Positions 22,915 through 34,639 of a DNA stretch of 64,000 nucleotides are shown here, piece by piece. The first letter of the stretch is position 1. Every line of letters begins with the position of its first letter. Source of the DNA: Pleodorina starrii. Its lineage: Eukaryota > Chlorophyta > Chlorophyceae > Chlamydomonadales > Volvocaceae. The position numbers were made by a program, and so were the translations under genes. The DNA is taken from the NCBI GenBank assembly GCA_030267565.1, contig BRXU01000020.1, forward strand, positions 1,753,501 to 1,817,500, given 5' to 3'. Under the pieces are notes generated by a model. The model saw only the letters and a program-made list of their open reading frames with translations. It was not told the origin of the DNA and did no database searches.

Positions 22915-25900
22915 CTAATCCTCCTTGCCGCCCTTCCCATCCACATCACCACCCTCCCTCCGCCCATCCACCCCTCCTCCCCCTGCCCCTCCCCCTGCCC
23001 CTCCCTGCCGTCCCCGCCCCCGCCCCCGCCGCCGCATCTCCAGAACCTGCCGTAGTACGGCACGCTCCGTCCGAGCCATAAGGCCCAGCAGGCCCGCCAT
23101 TAGTACGACACCAACCGCCACGTGCGCCGCGGCGCGGCGCAGGAAGACGCGCTGCGGCAGTACGGCAGCTGCTGCGGCGCCGGCAGTTTCTGCGGTTGTT
23201 CCAAGCAACAGGCGGTTGGAGACGGCGGCGGCGGCGGCCGCGAGGGCGAATGCGACCAGGGTGGCGGGCGCGGGCAGGAGGTCGCGACGGAGGGAGAAGG
23301 ACGACAGAGGCCGGAAGTAGCGGCGAATACACCTGCGGGCGCCGGGGGGGGCGGGCGGGGGGGGGCGTATGTGTGTTTTGCGATGGCCATGATCAGTTAG
23401 CGATGGGGTGACCAAGGAGGAGGCAGTGAGGGGCGCGATGATGAAACCCTAAGTTGAGCAGTGCCCCGGGGGGGGTTTACCACGGGGTGGGGTGGGTGGT
23501 GCGCCCGGTATCTCTATTGAGAGCCCCTGTTCAGGCCCACTCGCGGAAAATTACCCCTAACCGTCAACCGTCAACCGCAAACTCACCAGGCCGAATACGC
23601 GATCCGCAGCACCATGTTGGCCCCGTCCGCCGCCACCAGGCCCAGCGCGCCGTACTGCCGTACAAGTGCCACGCAGACGGCGAGGTGGGCGCCGCTGAAC
23701 ACCAATAGCAGCGCGTTTGACTGCTGCAGACCGCGGGCGTCGAGTACGGCATGTACGAACGCCTCCCCAATACCTGTCGGGGGCGGCGGGGCGCGGCCCG
23801 TGGAAGGGACGGGGGAAAGGTGTTGAGAAGCACGGGTGTGGTAGGGGGAGACGTGTTCCGCCATCCTTAAGCGGTTACGGTAGCGCCAAACCGAGGGAGA
23901 CGGGGCGGGCGGCGGGAGGGAGGGCGGAGGCTCCTGCCACATGGATGTGTTACACACCCTCGTTCTGTTACATGTGTATCCTGCCGTACTGCCGTACTAG
24001 TTCTCTTCCCTCCCCTTTTTGTGCGTATGAGACATAAGCGATAGCGGCGAGACCAAAGCCGCGTTACTTGAAAGGGAGAAGCGACCCAGCCCTGATGCTG
24101 ATGAACGGCCCGTGAACAGACAGGCGGGGACCAGAAGCCGGGACCGCCAGAGGCCGGGGCTCCATCCACGCCCCTCCACCCCCTTTCGGCCCCCTTAAGG
24201 CCCCTTCGGCTCCCATCGCCGCGGGTTCACCTTCATATTACACCCCGCGGCCCCCCCTCCCCGCCTCGCCCCCCACCCGCCGCCGTCTCCGTCTCCGCTG
24301 CGGTATCTTCTTTTTACCCCCCCCCCCGGCCACCCCATTCAGCCGCACCGTTCAGCGCCAGCAGCAGCACATACACACTGTACGCCGCCAGAACCGCCGG
24401 AGCCTCCGTCTCGCTCCACCGCACGCCGTACACCAACCGCAGCAGTACATAGCTGTACGACGGGCCGAATGCCGCCGCCGCCAGCCCCAGCACCGCAACG
24501 GCCTTGACCATCGGCGACAGCGCTCGGGCCAGAGACGCCAGCCGCTGCGATGACCCACGGGTCGGCGGCTCTTCCGCCGCCGCCTTGCCCGCCCCTGGCT
24601 GTGGCTCCGAAACCGCTGCCGCCGTCGCCGACCCGTGGGTCATCGCTGCGGCCTCCGCAGCCTTGGCCTCCGCCCCCCAGGTGGAGAACGCCGCGAAGGC
24701 CGCCTCTTCTAGCGGCTGGAACAGCGTCCGTACGACAAGGCTGCCAAGATTGGACACCAGGCCGTACACGCCCTGTACGAACACGTGTACACACACACGC
24801 CAGTCGTACGGACAGATGTACGGCAAGAAGTACGGTGAAAAGCAGAGTACGATTCAGGGTCCGGGTGACGATAGCAGCTCTGGTTTGCACGGGTTCGGGG
24901 TCTGGGGGAGGGGGGGGGCTACAGTACGGTAACAGTATACATTTCCTGAAGCACTGCCCTCCCTCCCTCCCCTCCCCCTCCCTCCCTCCCCTCCCCCTCC
25001 CTCCCTCCCCTCCCCCTCCCTCCCTCCCCTCCCTCCCTCCCCTCCCCTCCCCTCCCTCCCTCTCCTCCCCACCTGGTTCACTGCGCTCTGCAGAGAGGCC
25101 AACACGAGTTTGGAGCCCTCAGCTAGAGCCAGCTTCTCCACCTGGGAGGGGTGCGTGGGTGGGTGTGTGTGTTTGGGGGGGGGGCGCGGGAGGTTGAAGG
25201 GGTTAAAGGGGGGTAGAAGGAGGTTTAAAGGGGAGGGTGCAAAGCAAAACACGATTCGGGCAGGCGGGAAGAAAGGTTCGACGTGGGGGAGGGGGTGAGG
25301 GAGGGAGGGGTTCCGGGAAACAGCCCCGGCACCACACGTCGCGCCTTCCCGCACCCCCCCCACCCCCCCATCCCCCCATGTGCCGTGCCGCGCAGTCCCG
25401 CGCCGTGCTCGACACACCGTCCGAGCTTTTTGCGCTCCAGCTACACACCCCAATGCGCGCCAGGTGTATCCCCCCAAACACACCACACCACCTCACCCCT
25501 CACCCAGCTCCCACCCACCGCCTGCAGTGTGAAGATGGCTGAGGTGCCCAACACCCGCCGCTCCAGGGGCGTCCAGGGGGCCAGCCAACCGCCGCCGCCG
25601 CCACCGCCGGGCCGCTGAGATTCAGATCCAGATCCATCGCCTGCCCCAGATCCATGCCCTCGTCCTCTCCTTTCCCCTCCCCTCGCCGATCCCAATTTCG
25701 CAGATCCGGATCTCGATCTCGCCGCCAGCAGCCGCAGCCCCAGCGCCCAGTACCCCGCCGCCACCACCGCCGCCATCGCCAACTGGGCGGCGCTGAACAG
25801 CAGAGCGGGCGGCAGGGCGGCGGCGGTGGCGGCGGCGGTGGCGAGGAGGGGCTGCAGATGGGGACGCAGCGCCGGCGGCAAGGCGGCGGCGAGGCGGGGG

Positions 25901-27996
25901 AGGGTTTGGCGGCTGGTGAGGAGGCCCAGGGTGACGAGGCTCTTGGTGAGGGTGGACAGGAACTCGACAGCGACGCGGGGGCTTGGGGGGGGGGTAGGGC
26001 GAGGTGGTTTCGGAGCGGGGGGGGGGTGGAGGGCAGGGGGGCAGAGGGGGACGGTGGTTTCGGAAGGCGGGAAGGAGGGTAGATGCTTCTTGCGGTGGGG
26101 AAGGGCGGTATGCCGGCCCCGGCCCTGTTGCCCTCCCTAGCCGCGCTCCCAGCTTTTCCCAGCCGCTGCCCCTGCCGCAGCCCTAGCCCCTCTGTCCCCC
26201 AAGATTCCCACTCCAAATCCGGTCCCATAGTCCAAAGTCCGGTCGCTTTCGGCTCCCGTGCGCCATCGCCCCCTCTCAACTCCATAACCTTCCGCCCCCC
26301 CCAGATCTTGAAACTCCCAGCCTGTGTCAGCTGTTGCCAAATCAGGCTATCGTACTCCTCCTTCCACCTCCAGATCTCCTCCGCTCCACACACACAACCC
26401 CCCAAAACCCCCGGGGGCTGCGCACCCGAACATGAGGTGTACGGAAGCCAGGATGTAAAACGGCTCCGCGAGCAGCTCCAGAACCGCCGCGACGCCTGTG
26501 GATTGGGACGAGCGCCGTACACACACACACCCACATACACAGTCAGGCAAGCAGGCGGCGGCGGCAGCGCGGGGGGGGGTTGGGTAGGCGGGCGTCCCTC
26601 CTACCTCGGGCGCCCACACCGGTCAGAAGGAACAGAGGCCGGCGGGGGGGAATGCGGCGATGGCGGCAGCTCCCCCACACTCTGGACATACTTCCATTTT
26701 GGACATACGTACTAGCGCACGCACGTGTATCGGCAGTAGCAACAGCAGCAGTAACAGCAGTAGCAACAGCAGTAGCAGCGGGGCACGTGTAGCGGCAGTA
26801 GCAACAGCAGCAGCAATAGCTGTAGCAACAACAGCAGCGGGGCCGCGGGCGCGGTCCGCCAACTGCCCTCCCCCATCATCCCAAACCCCGCCGGAGAAGG
26901 AGGAGGACCGTCCTCCCCCCCATCCCCCGAGACATTCCTGCAACACTGGCCCCCTGCGGCTCCTACCGTGCAGTACGACAGCCTCTCGGTAGTAAGGCAC
27001 CTCAGGCTCCCTTACGCCGCCGCCGCCGCTGTCGCTGCCGGCGGCGGCGGCTGCGGCTGCGGCTGCGGCGACCGCCACATCATGGCGCCACAGCGCGACG
27101 GCGCAGACGGCGACGGTGACCAGCAGCCCCAGCGGCACCGTCAGGACGGCCACCCGGAGCACGCTGCGGTCGTCAACGCCGCCGCCGCCGCCGCCGCCGT
27201 CGGTGTCTGCCCCATCTGGGTCGCCGTCGTCGCGCTTGACGTCGCCGCTAGCGGCGCCGTCGCGCTTGACGGCGGTGCCGCTGGCGGCGGCGGACGCTCC
27301 GAATCGGAGGCATCCTCGGCGGAATCCCTCCCGGCTGATGAAGAGGGCGGTGGTGGTGAGCAAGTGGAACTGGACGGAGGACAACTGCGTGTGGTGGGTG
27401 GGTGTTTAGGGTTTGTGGGAAGGAGGGGGTGGTGTAAGGGGGGGAGGAAGGGGGTTAAGCGGACCGGGGAAGACAAGGCGCGCGCGTGGGGGTGGGGGAG
27501 GGTGCGGGGAGGAGGGCACTGGGGTAGGGTGTGGAGCGGGGGTGGAGAGGTGGAGGCGGCGAGCGGAGGTGGGAGGGGGGCTTCGAGGTGGCGACTCCGG
27601 TATGTGTGTGTGTGTGTGTTTGGGGGGGGGCGGGTTGCGGGGTTGCTGTTTGTCAGGTTTGAAGGCGAGCTCGGTGTACAGCCAGCCACCATCCTCGTGT
27701 TACCGCGACGCCTACTTCTGCTTACCCCGTAGGCATCAGGCGTCAGATGCCGCGCGATAAGCAGATTGATCGTGAAGGTGACCAGCCGGGTACCTATCTG
27801 CGAGGCTGCGGGCAGGCCGGGGGGGAGGCCACGCAGGGGAAGCAGCAGCATGCCGAGGTGAGGGGGAGAGGGACGAGAGGCTGAGGCATCCCGCAGAAAT
27901 GTTGAGTAAAATCAGGTTGGCTTGCGCATGCGTTCTCTTCTTACCCAACAGCGCCAAGAAGCCCTTGGCGACGACGTGCCCTCGATCGCTTTCCAT
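22915..27996 (-). CDS. RFT1: RFT1 family protein of the lipid-linked oligosaccharide pathway (9 exons, 726 aa)
   Basis: Multi-pass ER membrane protein needed for N-glycosylation. The family was first proposed to flip Man5GlcNAc2-PP-dolichol, and its exact role is debated. Exons (minus): 27996-27945, 27805-27726, 27384-26967, 26495-26426, 25981-25519, 25141-25073, 24772-24349, 23773-23587, 23332-22915. All are GT-AG with matching phases. Family motifs in order are IGTRLVTFTINLLIARHLTP (exon 2), TTALFISREGFRRGCLRF (exon 3), AAVLELLAEPFYILASVHLM (exon 4), VEKLALAEGSKLVLA (exon 6), GVYGLVSNLGSLVVRTLFQP (exon 7), LALNG-IGEAF across introns 7/8 and LLLVFSGAHLAVCVALV (exon 8). It is longer than typical members (about 540 aa) because of Ala/Gly/Asp-rich inserts in exons 3, 5 and 7 and a Gly/Arg-rich C-terminal tail. 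The start is the first ATG in a short exon and is the least certain point. Confidence 0.88.
24282..24316 (-). repeat. Interspersed repeat family C (reversed), RFT1 intron 7
   Basis: GCCGTCTCCGTCTCCGCTGC then GGTATCTTCTTTTTA. It lies about 30 bases after the exon 7 donor on the minus strand. Confidence 0.82.
24957..25062. repeat. (CCCT)n-rich polypyrimidine tract in RFT1 intron 6
   Basis: Imperfect CCTCCCTCCC units about 105 bp long end a few bases before exon 6. On the minus (coding) strand this is a purine-rich GGGA tract just after the donor. Confidence 0.9.
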
Positions 27997-29247
27997 GTTG
28001 CCCCGAAAAGTGCGACAGGGACAGTGCTAGCGACGACTACTTAAGTTCAGCGATAATATCCGAGAGCTTGAAAACCCCTTTTTCTCATCGGTACTGGGGT
28101 ATAATGAAGGCGCATAGCCCCGATGTCCGATCGGACTTCACGCACTACACAGATGTATCCACTAGGCCGAATATGAGGTCGAAAGGTCGTTCGACAAACG
28201 TGATGCCCTCACTCCGAAATAGTGTCGGGACCTGGGAGTGTCTGAGACTCTCAACTTGATGACAAAAGTCGTTGGTGAACGGTTAATGGTTGGCATGGCA
28301 CGGTCCCGAGCTCCCGACTCAATACAGCAGGTACCAGGTAGGGAGCGGGCGATGCCAGCGTAAGGGCGATCCGCCTTAGCCATTGCCTGAACTGCCACAT
28401 GCAAGGGCTGTTGGGTGCCGTATTGCTGGATAGGGGCATCGACCCCCTCGCTCTACAGCCGCTGTCCACGGGGCTGGAAACAGCAAAGGCGTAACTGTGG
28501 ATGCTAATAGCGCCCGATTCACCACCCTCCCGCTTTGTGAGCCTTCCTCGGCGACTTGGCTCGTCACGGAGCTCGCACTTCCCCCGGTCGCCTAACTCCC
28601 TCCGCTGCGGCACCGTACGTATCGCCTTTATTACTCCGGCCAAGGGAAATTCATTGCTTCCGCAGCCGCTCTTCCCAGGGATCAAACTGGCGATCGATGC
28701 GCGCGGCCGGATTGTGCGGCATTGGTCACGCCGTGCATGCAGGGGTCACCTGGGGTCTCCTCAACAGTTCTCTTCTTGTTTTGCTTTTGTACGTTACACT
28801 TCGCAAATCAACGCTACGAGGCCTGGCAACGATGCTTCATTCTGGCTCCAAACCAAAACCCCACGGTACCACCCCGCTGCTTGGCGAGCACGCCCGACAC
28901 CCCACCCACGTGCCGCCCTGCTGATCGGCATGGCACGTTTGCTCCGAAACCCCACACAACTAAGCACCCCAACGCCTTCCACATCCCAAGAGCTCAGGTC
29001 GTCCGTCCATTTTAAGATGAAGCAGTGACCAGCCGACACATGCTGGTCCTCTCAACTGTCGTCTCCCCTCAAAAATACCTGGGCCCGGGCTCGCTTGGGG
29101 CCAACGCCAAACAAACAATAAGGATGCACGTGGGATAGGGAGCGCAGGGGAGCGCGCGACACAGGACGGCGGATCCAGTCTTAAGGTGGTGTTGAGAAAC
29201 ACCGGGTTTTTTCGTGCTACGCAACGCAGCACTTGTAGGAAGGCCGC
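27997..29247. other. Spacer between the RFT1 start and the H4 3' end
   Basis: It contains the RFT1 promoter at the left and the H4 transcript end at the right. A family C-like sequence (CCTCCGCTGCGG) lies near 28599-28625. No ORF here resembles a known protein. Confidence 0.5.
29188..29203 (-). terminator. Histone 3' stem-loop of H4
   Basis: GGTGTT and AACACC form a 6-bp stem around a 4-base loop (GGTGTTTCTCAACACC in the gene sense), 45 bases after the H4 stop. The same 16 bases follow all six histone genes here. In volvocine algae this palindrome replaces poly(A) processing. Confidence 0.95.
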
Positions 29248-30366
<1,119 letters not shown>

Positions 30367-30410
30367 GCGCCTCTCATGCGCACACTCGTGCCACCGCCTC
30401 CACAAAACCC

Positions 30411-30426
30411 GGTGTTTCTCAACACC
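30411..30426 (+). terminator. Histone 3' stem-loop of H3
   Basis: GGTGTTTCTCAACACC preceded by AAAACCC, identical to the other histone 3' palindromes in the window. Confidence 0.95.
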
Positions 30427-31575
30427 ACCCTAAGACTTCCTTGCGTTTCCGGTGTGTGGGTAAAGGCTCTTCGTCTTCTTCGGGCTTAGTGTGAGCTGGA
30501 TGGATGAATGGGCTGCTCTGTCGCTTGGGTAGCGCTGGATTCAGCTCCTTAGCCCACCCACAGCGAGCCACCGCCACCGCAACCCTTCCAATGCCACCTC
30601 CGCAAACCTTGTACGGCAACGCCAGTGCAAGCCTCGCATAGCTTTGCCCCTGTGACGCGCACATATTCCTCTACAACCATGCTTTTCTCCCTTTCCCCAA
30701 AAAAACCTTTCGGCAGAAGACCAGCATACGCATGTGTACGACATGCCCGAGTGTTCGGCAGTGAAAAATAGGGGTTACCCATATGCCAATGGAGATGGGA
30801 GTGAACAGCGAGTTAACAGCATGCGAGTGGCCGTACAGGCGAGATGCAATATTTCGGTGAGGGACAGGAGCTGTGCTGTTGAATAGGGCTGGATGCGGCG
30901 CCGCTGGCGGCGGCGGTGCCGGAGGCTAGGCGGTGACCTCGCCGGCGGCAGCGGCGGCGGCGACCTGGCCTCCCTGGCCGCAGGACTGCTTTCCACCGTG
31001 GGCAGCTTCGCCGCCGCCGCCGCCGCCGGGCCTTCATCATTCCGAGCCGCACGTTGTTTTGTAAGGGCTGGGTGATCCCTTCCGCGAATGGGTGCGCAGC
31101 GGGGAATGCAAGACACGCAATGCGATAAACGGGTCGGCTGCATCCCCTCGCTTACAGTCGGCGGTCCCACTGACCCCGGGGGTGGACCTTGGTAGCATTA
31201 TAGCCCGGGGATGGTCTCTACTTGCTGGTGGGTTCTGCGAGATGCTCATCAGGTGCCAATTTTGGGCATACGTTTTTGGGCTCGATAGTGTCAGGTGGCC
31301 AGCGTTATGCACCGGCCATCCTTTGGGCTGTAAACCGAGAAGAAGGAGAGGCTGTACATGAAACCCTAAGTTACCCGATCCCCGTGTTGCACAAAACCCT
31401 AGGTTACCCGATCCCCGTGTTGCACAAAACCCTAGGTTACCCGATCCCCGTGTTGAACATATAAGGACGAACCCCGGAAAGGAGACATGCCCGAAATGAC
31501 GTGTGGACAGGGACAATAGGGTAGAACACATACCGGGCGCCCCACACACATGCTTATGCAGTTCCAAAGGTTGGT
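30427..31575. other. Spacer between the H3 and H2B 3' ends
   Basis: The two histone pairs converge on this region. It contains a GCC/GGC-rich block at 30893-31035 and a 33-bp tandem repeat at 31361-31456. No gene is recognised. Small ORFs in the GCC-rich block are compositional. Confidence 0.55.
31361..31456. repeat. 33-bp tandem repeat (3 copies) with a telomere-like CCCTAA/CCCTAG core
   Basis: Three units each have AAACCCTAGGTTACCCGATC followed by CCCGTGTTGCAC, with the first carrying CCCTAAG. It lies between the H3 and H2B genes. Confidence 0.93.
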
Positions 31576-31591
31576 GGTGTTGAGAAACACC
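31576..31591 (-). terminator. Histone 3' stem-loop of H2B (copy 1)
   Basis: Reverse complement of GGTGTTTCTCAACACC, 50 bases after the H2B stop on the minus strand. Confidence 0.95.
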
Positions 31592-31640
31592 GGGTGTTTG
31601 GGGGGAAGCATGATGAAAACCTGACCGCCGAGCAGTTACT

Positions 31641-32144
31641 TTAGGCCGAGGTGAACTTGGTGACGGCCTTGGTGCCCTCCGACACGGCGTGCTTGGCCAG
31701 CTCGCCGGGCAGCACCAGGCGCACGGCGGTCTGAATCTCGCGCGACGTGACGGTGGGCTTCTTGTTGTAGCGGCTGAGCTTGGAGGCCTCGGTGGCGACC
31801 TTCTCGAAGATGTCGTTGATGAAGCTGTTCATAATGGACATGGCCTTGGAGCTGATGCCGGTGTCCGGGTGCACCTGCTTGAGCACCTTGTAGATGTACA
31901 GCTTGTAGGTCTCGCTCTTGGCGACCTTGACCTTCTTCTTGGCCTTCTTGTCGCCATCGGCAGCGCCATCGCCAGCCGGCTCCTTAGCCGCCTTCTTGGC
32001 CGGCGCCTTCTTCTCCTTCTTCTCCTTCTTCTCCTTCTTCTCCTTGTTGGGGGCCTTCTCAGCCTTGGGCTTGGCCTCAGCCTTAATCTCAGCAGCAGCA
32101 GCCTCGGGCTGCGAGGCGGGCTTCTCGTCCTTCTTGGGGGCCAT
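31641..32144 (-). CDS. H2B: Histone H2B, copy 1 (167 aa)
   Basis: Core histone H2B. The frame is open 24 codons further upstream, but [19 protein letters not shown] at 32144 is the family-like start. A long Lys/Ala/Glu-rich N-tail has [17 protein letters not shown] repeats and [11 protein letters not shown]. The histone fold begins near [20 protein letters not shown] and ends [10 protein letters not shown] with the ubiquitin-site region AVTKF. The second copy at 54380 is 161 aa, and the difference is mainly a shorter KEKK stretch. It is divergent from H2A across 325 bp. No intron is needed. Confidence 0.99.
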   Translation of the reverse strand: MAPKKDEKPASQPEAAAAEIKAEAKPKAEKAPNKEKKEKKEKKEKKAPAKKAAKEPAGDGAADGDKKAKKKVKVAKSETYKLYIYKVLKQVHPDTGISSKAMSIMNSFINDIFEKVATEASKLSRYNKKPTVTSREIQTAVRLVLPGELAKHAVSEGTKAVTKFTSA

Positions 32145-32469
32145 AGTTGCAGTTGTCAAGATAAGGTAGAGTAAATGATTTGGGATTTGGTTAATTTGGT
32201 TAATTAATGTGATCATATGCGGCTATAAATGGGCGCTTGCCCGCAAGTGGACGGAGCGACCCGACCCGAGGGCGTTACAGACCGTTGGCACCAGCGAGCT
32301 GACCAAATGCTCGTCCAACGGGCGAAAACCGACTCGGTCCACTGTTCTTGCTGCGCCATTCGCCAACACTACTTAAGGCAGCCGTTTTCAGCATAAATTT
32401 TAAAGCAATTCCAACTCGACAAATTTTACTAACTTCTGACCTCCTAACTTTTCTTCCGGGACTAATACA
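32145..32469. promoter_or_regulatory. Divergent H2B-H2A promoter region (copy 1)
   Basis: An AT-rich TATAAAT/ATTTATA box lies at 32224-32230, about 80 bp from the H2B ATG. TGGCACCAGCGAGCTGACC at 32286-32304 resembles the TGGCCAG-CGAG histone element described for Chlamydomonas. The same motifs recur in reverse order at 54067-54379, which supports function. Assignment of each motif to H2A or H2B is inference. Confidence 0.75.
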
Positions 32470-32862
32470 ATGGCTGGTCGTGGCAAGGGCAAGACGGCTG
32501 GCAAGAAGGCCGTGAGCCGCAGCTCCAAGGCTGGCCTTCAGTTCCCCGTTGGCCGTATCGCTCGCTACCTGAAGAAGGGCAAGTACGCCGAGCGCATCGG
32601 TGCCGGCGCGCCGGTGTACCTGGCCGCCGTGCTCGAGTACCTGACCGCTGAGGTGCTGGAGCTTGCTGGTAACGCTGCCCGCGACAACAAGAAGAACCGC
32701 ATCGTCCCGCGCCACATCCAGCTGGCCATCCGCAACGACGAGGAGCTCGGCAAGCTGCTGGGCGAGGTGACCATCGCGTCCGGCGGTGTGCTGCCCAACA
32801 TCCACGCCGTGCTGCTGCCCAAGAAGTCCAAGGGCGGCAAGGCCGAGGAGGAGACCGCCTAA
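32470..32862 (+). CDS. H2A: Histone H2A, copy 1 (130 aa)
   Basis: Core histone H2A. The protein is 130 residues: N-tail [20 protein letters not shown], then [20 protein letters not shown] and the acidic-patch region [20 protein letters not shown]. The docking segment is [20 protein letters not shown]. The tail [13 protein letters not shown] lacks the SQ(E/D) motif of H2A.X and the H2A.Z signature, so this is a canonical type. The protein is identical to the copy at 53674. A 3' stem-loop follows at 32910. Confidence 0.99.
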   Translation: MAGRGKGKTAGKKAVSRSSKAGLQFPVGRIARYLKKGKYAERIGAGAPVYLAAVLEYLTAEVLELAGNAARDNKKNRIVPRHIQLAIRNDEELGKLLGEVTIASGGVLPNIHAVLLPKKSKGGKAEEETA

Positions 32863-32909
32863 GCGCAGCGGCAGTGGCTACCCCACATGTGCGCCCGCTC
32901 TCAAAACCC

Positions 32910-32925
32910 GGTGTTTCTCAACACC
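32910..32925 (+). terminator. Histone 3' stem-loop of H2A (copy 1)
   Basis: GGTGTTTCTCAACACC, 48 bases after the stop and preceded by AAAACCC. Confidence 0.95.
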
Positions 32926-34639
32926 ACCATAACCTTGGAACTGACGCATGTCCCGGCCATGCCTACCGTACAGAGTCGTGTGTGTCTGTGAAATAGCTCT
33001 GTGGGTGTAAGAGGCTGGACGCTTCCCTAGGTCTTTATGGCATATGCCCCAGTCCCCCAATGTGCACACCTGACACTGCAGACGGCCGAAGCACAAACCG
33101 CGGGAAACAGCGGGGACTTAAGCGACCAGAGGCTCAACCAGGTGAATACTCATGGTAGCCTACCTATCACGCAGCATCTGACCGAGTGCGGCGACGACGG
33201 CTGCCGTGTGCACTCCGTCAGGGAGGTCCGCCTGGGCCCGTCAGGGAGTAATAAGAACGGCCCGGGGCAAGGGAACGCAACGCAGTTACATGGGATAATA
33301 CCTGAGGATTACCTGATATCTCCAGCAGAAATAAAACGAGCGCGTGGCCGCGTCACCGCCGACCAACCCCAGACCCCGTCAGGAAGGTCCGCCTTGCCCA
33401 GGCTGACCCACGAAACTACGGACGGTATGTTGACCCAAAAAAGTACGGCCAGTGTGAAGATCAGTCGACGATGCGTTAGCTGAACAGCTCGTATCGATGG
33501 ATGCGATGAAGACCGGGCTGACCGGGGCACCGGTGTGTTACCTGCCGGCATACACGTGCCGTGCCACACGGCTCCTCCGGTCAAGCAACTTCCAGCATGC
33601 GGAAAAGGAGGGAAACGGATTATGTATGGTTTCGGAGCGGGGGAGGCGCATCCCGTCTTGCGTTTCTTGCGATTATGACACTGCACTGAAAATCGCACTG
33701 CAAAGCTGAACTCGGGAGTCGCCAACAACCGGAAGTCACGCCCGTCCGGGGCCGTTGGATCGCTTTGTAGGGAATGTGGGGGGAGGCGTTTTGAGCGTTT
33801 CATGCGGGCAGAGGGCACAGAGAAGAAGTGATCACCAATCCGGGCTGTGAACGGCTCTCGGGCTCTCGGGCTGGGCCTGGCTGGGAGGAGCCGTCCAAGT
33901 CCGTAACAAATGGTTTGGAAGGGGCCCCGTGCTGAGGACTGCAACATTGAAGACGGCATTTTTTATTCGCAGTCGGCTTCGAAGGACTCGATTGGGGCTT
34001 CACGTTCGACCTGTCCTGCCGCGTACTCGGTCACTGCCAAGCGATCTATATTTGTGGAACTCGCGGTCTACATTCCGATGCCTATAAGGGAGTATTATGC
34101 ACTTCAATCCTTTCATCCTCGCTAATACCCTAAGCACGCAGCAGCAGTGTGTAGTAATTCGTTTTCGCAGCGTTCGGTTGGGTTTTTTTGTTGCGACCCA
34201 ACAGCCCAACGGCTCGCGTTCACGTTCGATTTCACCTTTTCCTCTTCCTCTTCTTCGCCCTTCTTCGCCAATCTGTACGGTGCCAGCCTTACGACAACGT
34301 TGATTACGCCGAAGAATGAAAGATCATATATCCGCGGCCAGTCCTCCTTCATGGCAGGCCGCGACATCATAAGTTACGGAGAGGCGTGCGTTGTGCGCAG
34401 CTTTCACTTTGTTATCACTGTGTAAGACCTTTCGCAACTGCGACCGTTCTGCTGCGTAAAACTCATTTATACCGGCTCGCTTGGTGCTTTGCGCCCCTTC
34501 GGCTCCCGCGGGCCGTTGATTTCGTTATTTATAGATCCCGGAAATACTTACTTATCCTGCTGTAAGCCTTATCGTTCGGTTTCTGTATTCTCAGCATTTT
34601 TTTGGCGAGCGCTCTCCAGCAAGCGCACGGCCAACACCA
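32926..34639. other. Spacer between H2A and the secreted-protein gene
   Basis: No gene recognised. A 216-codon open frame on the minus strand (33309-33959) has no domain I can name. The motif GTCAGG(G/A)AGGTCCGCCT occurs twice (33219 and 33377) around a family D repeat at 33249-33286. A palindrome GTTGGGT...ACCCAAC lies at 34175-34202. The promoter of the next gene is at the right end. Confidence 0.5.
33249..33286 (+). repeat. Interspersed repeat family D, intergenic copy
   Basis: TAATAAGAACGGCCCGGGGC followed by AAGGGAACGCAACGCAG. Related copies are at 48321-48357 (reversed), 51417-51450 and 52429-52464. Confidence 0.82.

Noticed and set aside
33309..33959. 216-codon minus-strand frame
   Set aside because: No recognisable motif or splice partners, and it overlaps a family D repeat. 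It is too weak to call as a gene.
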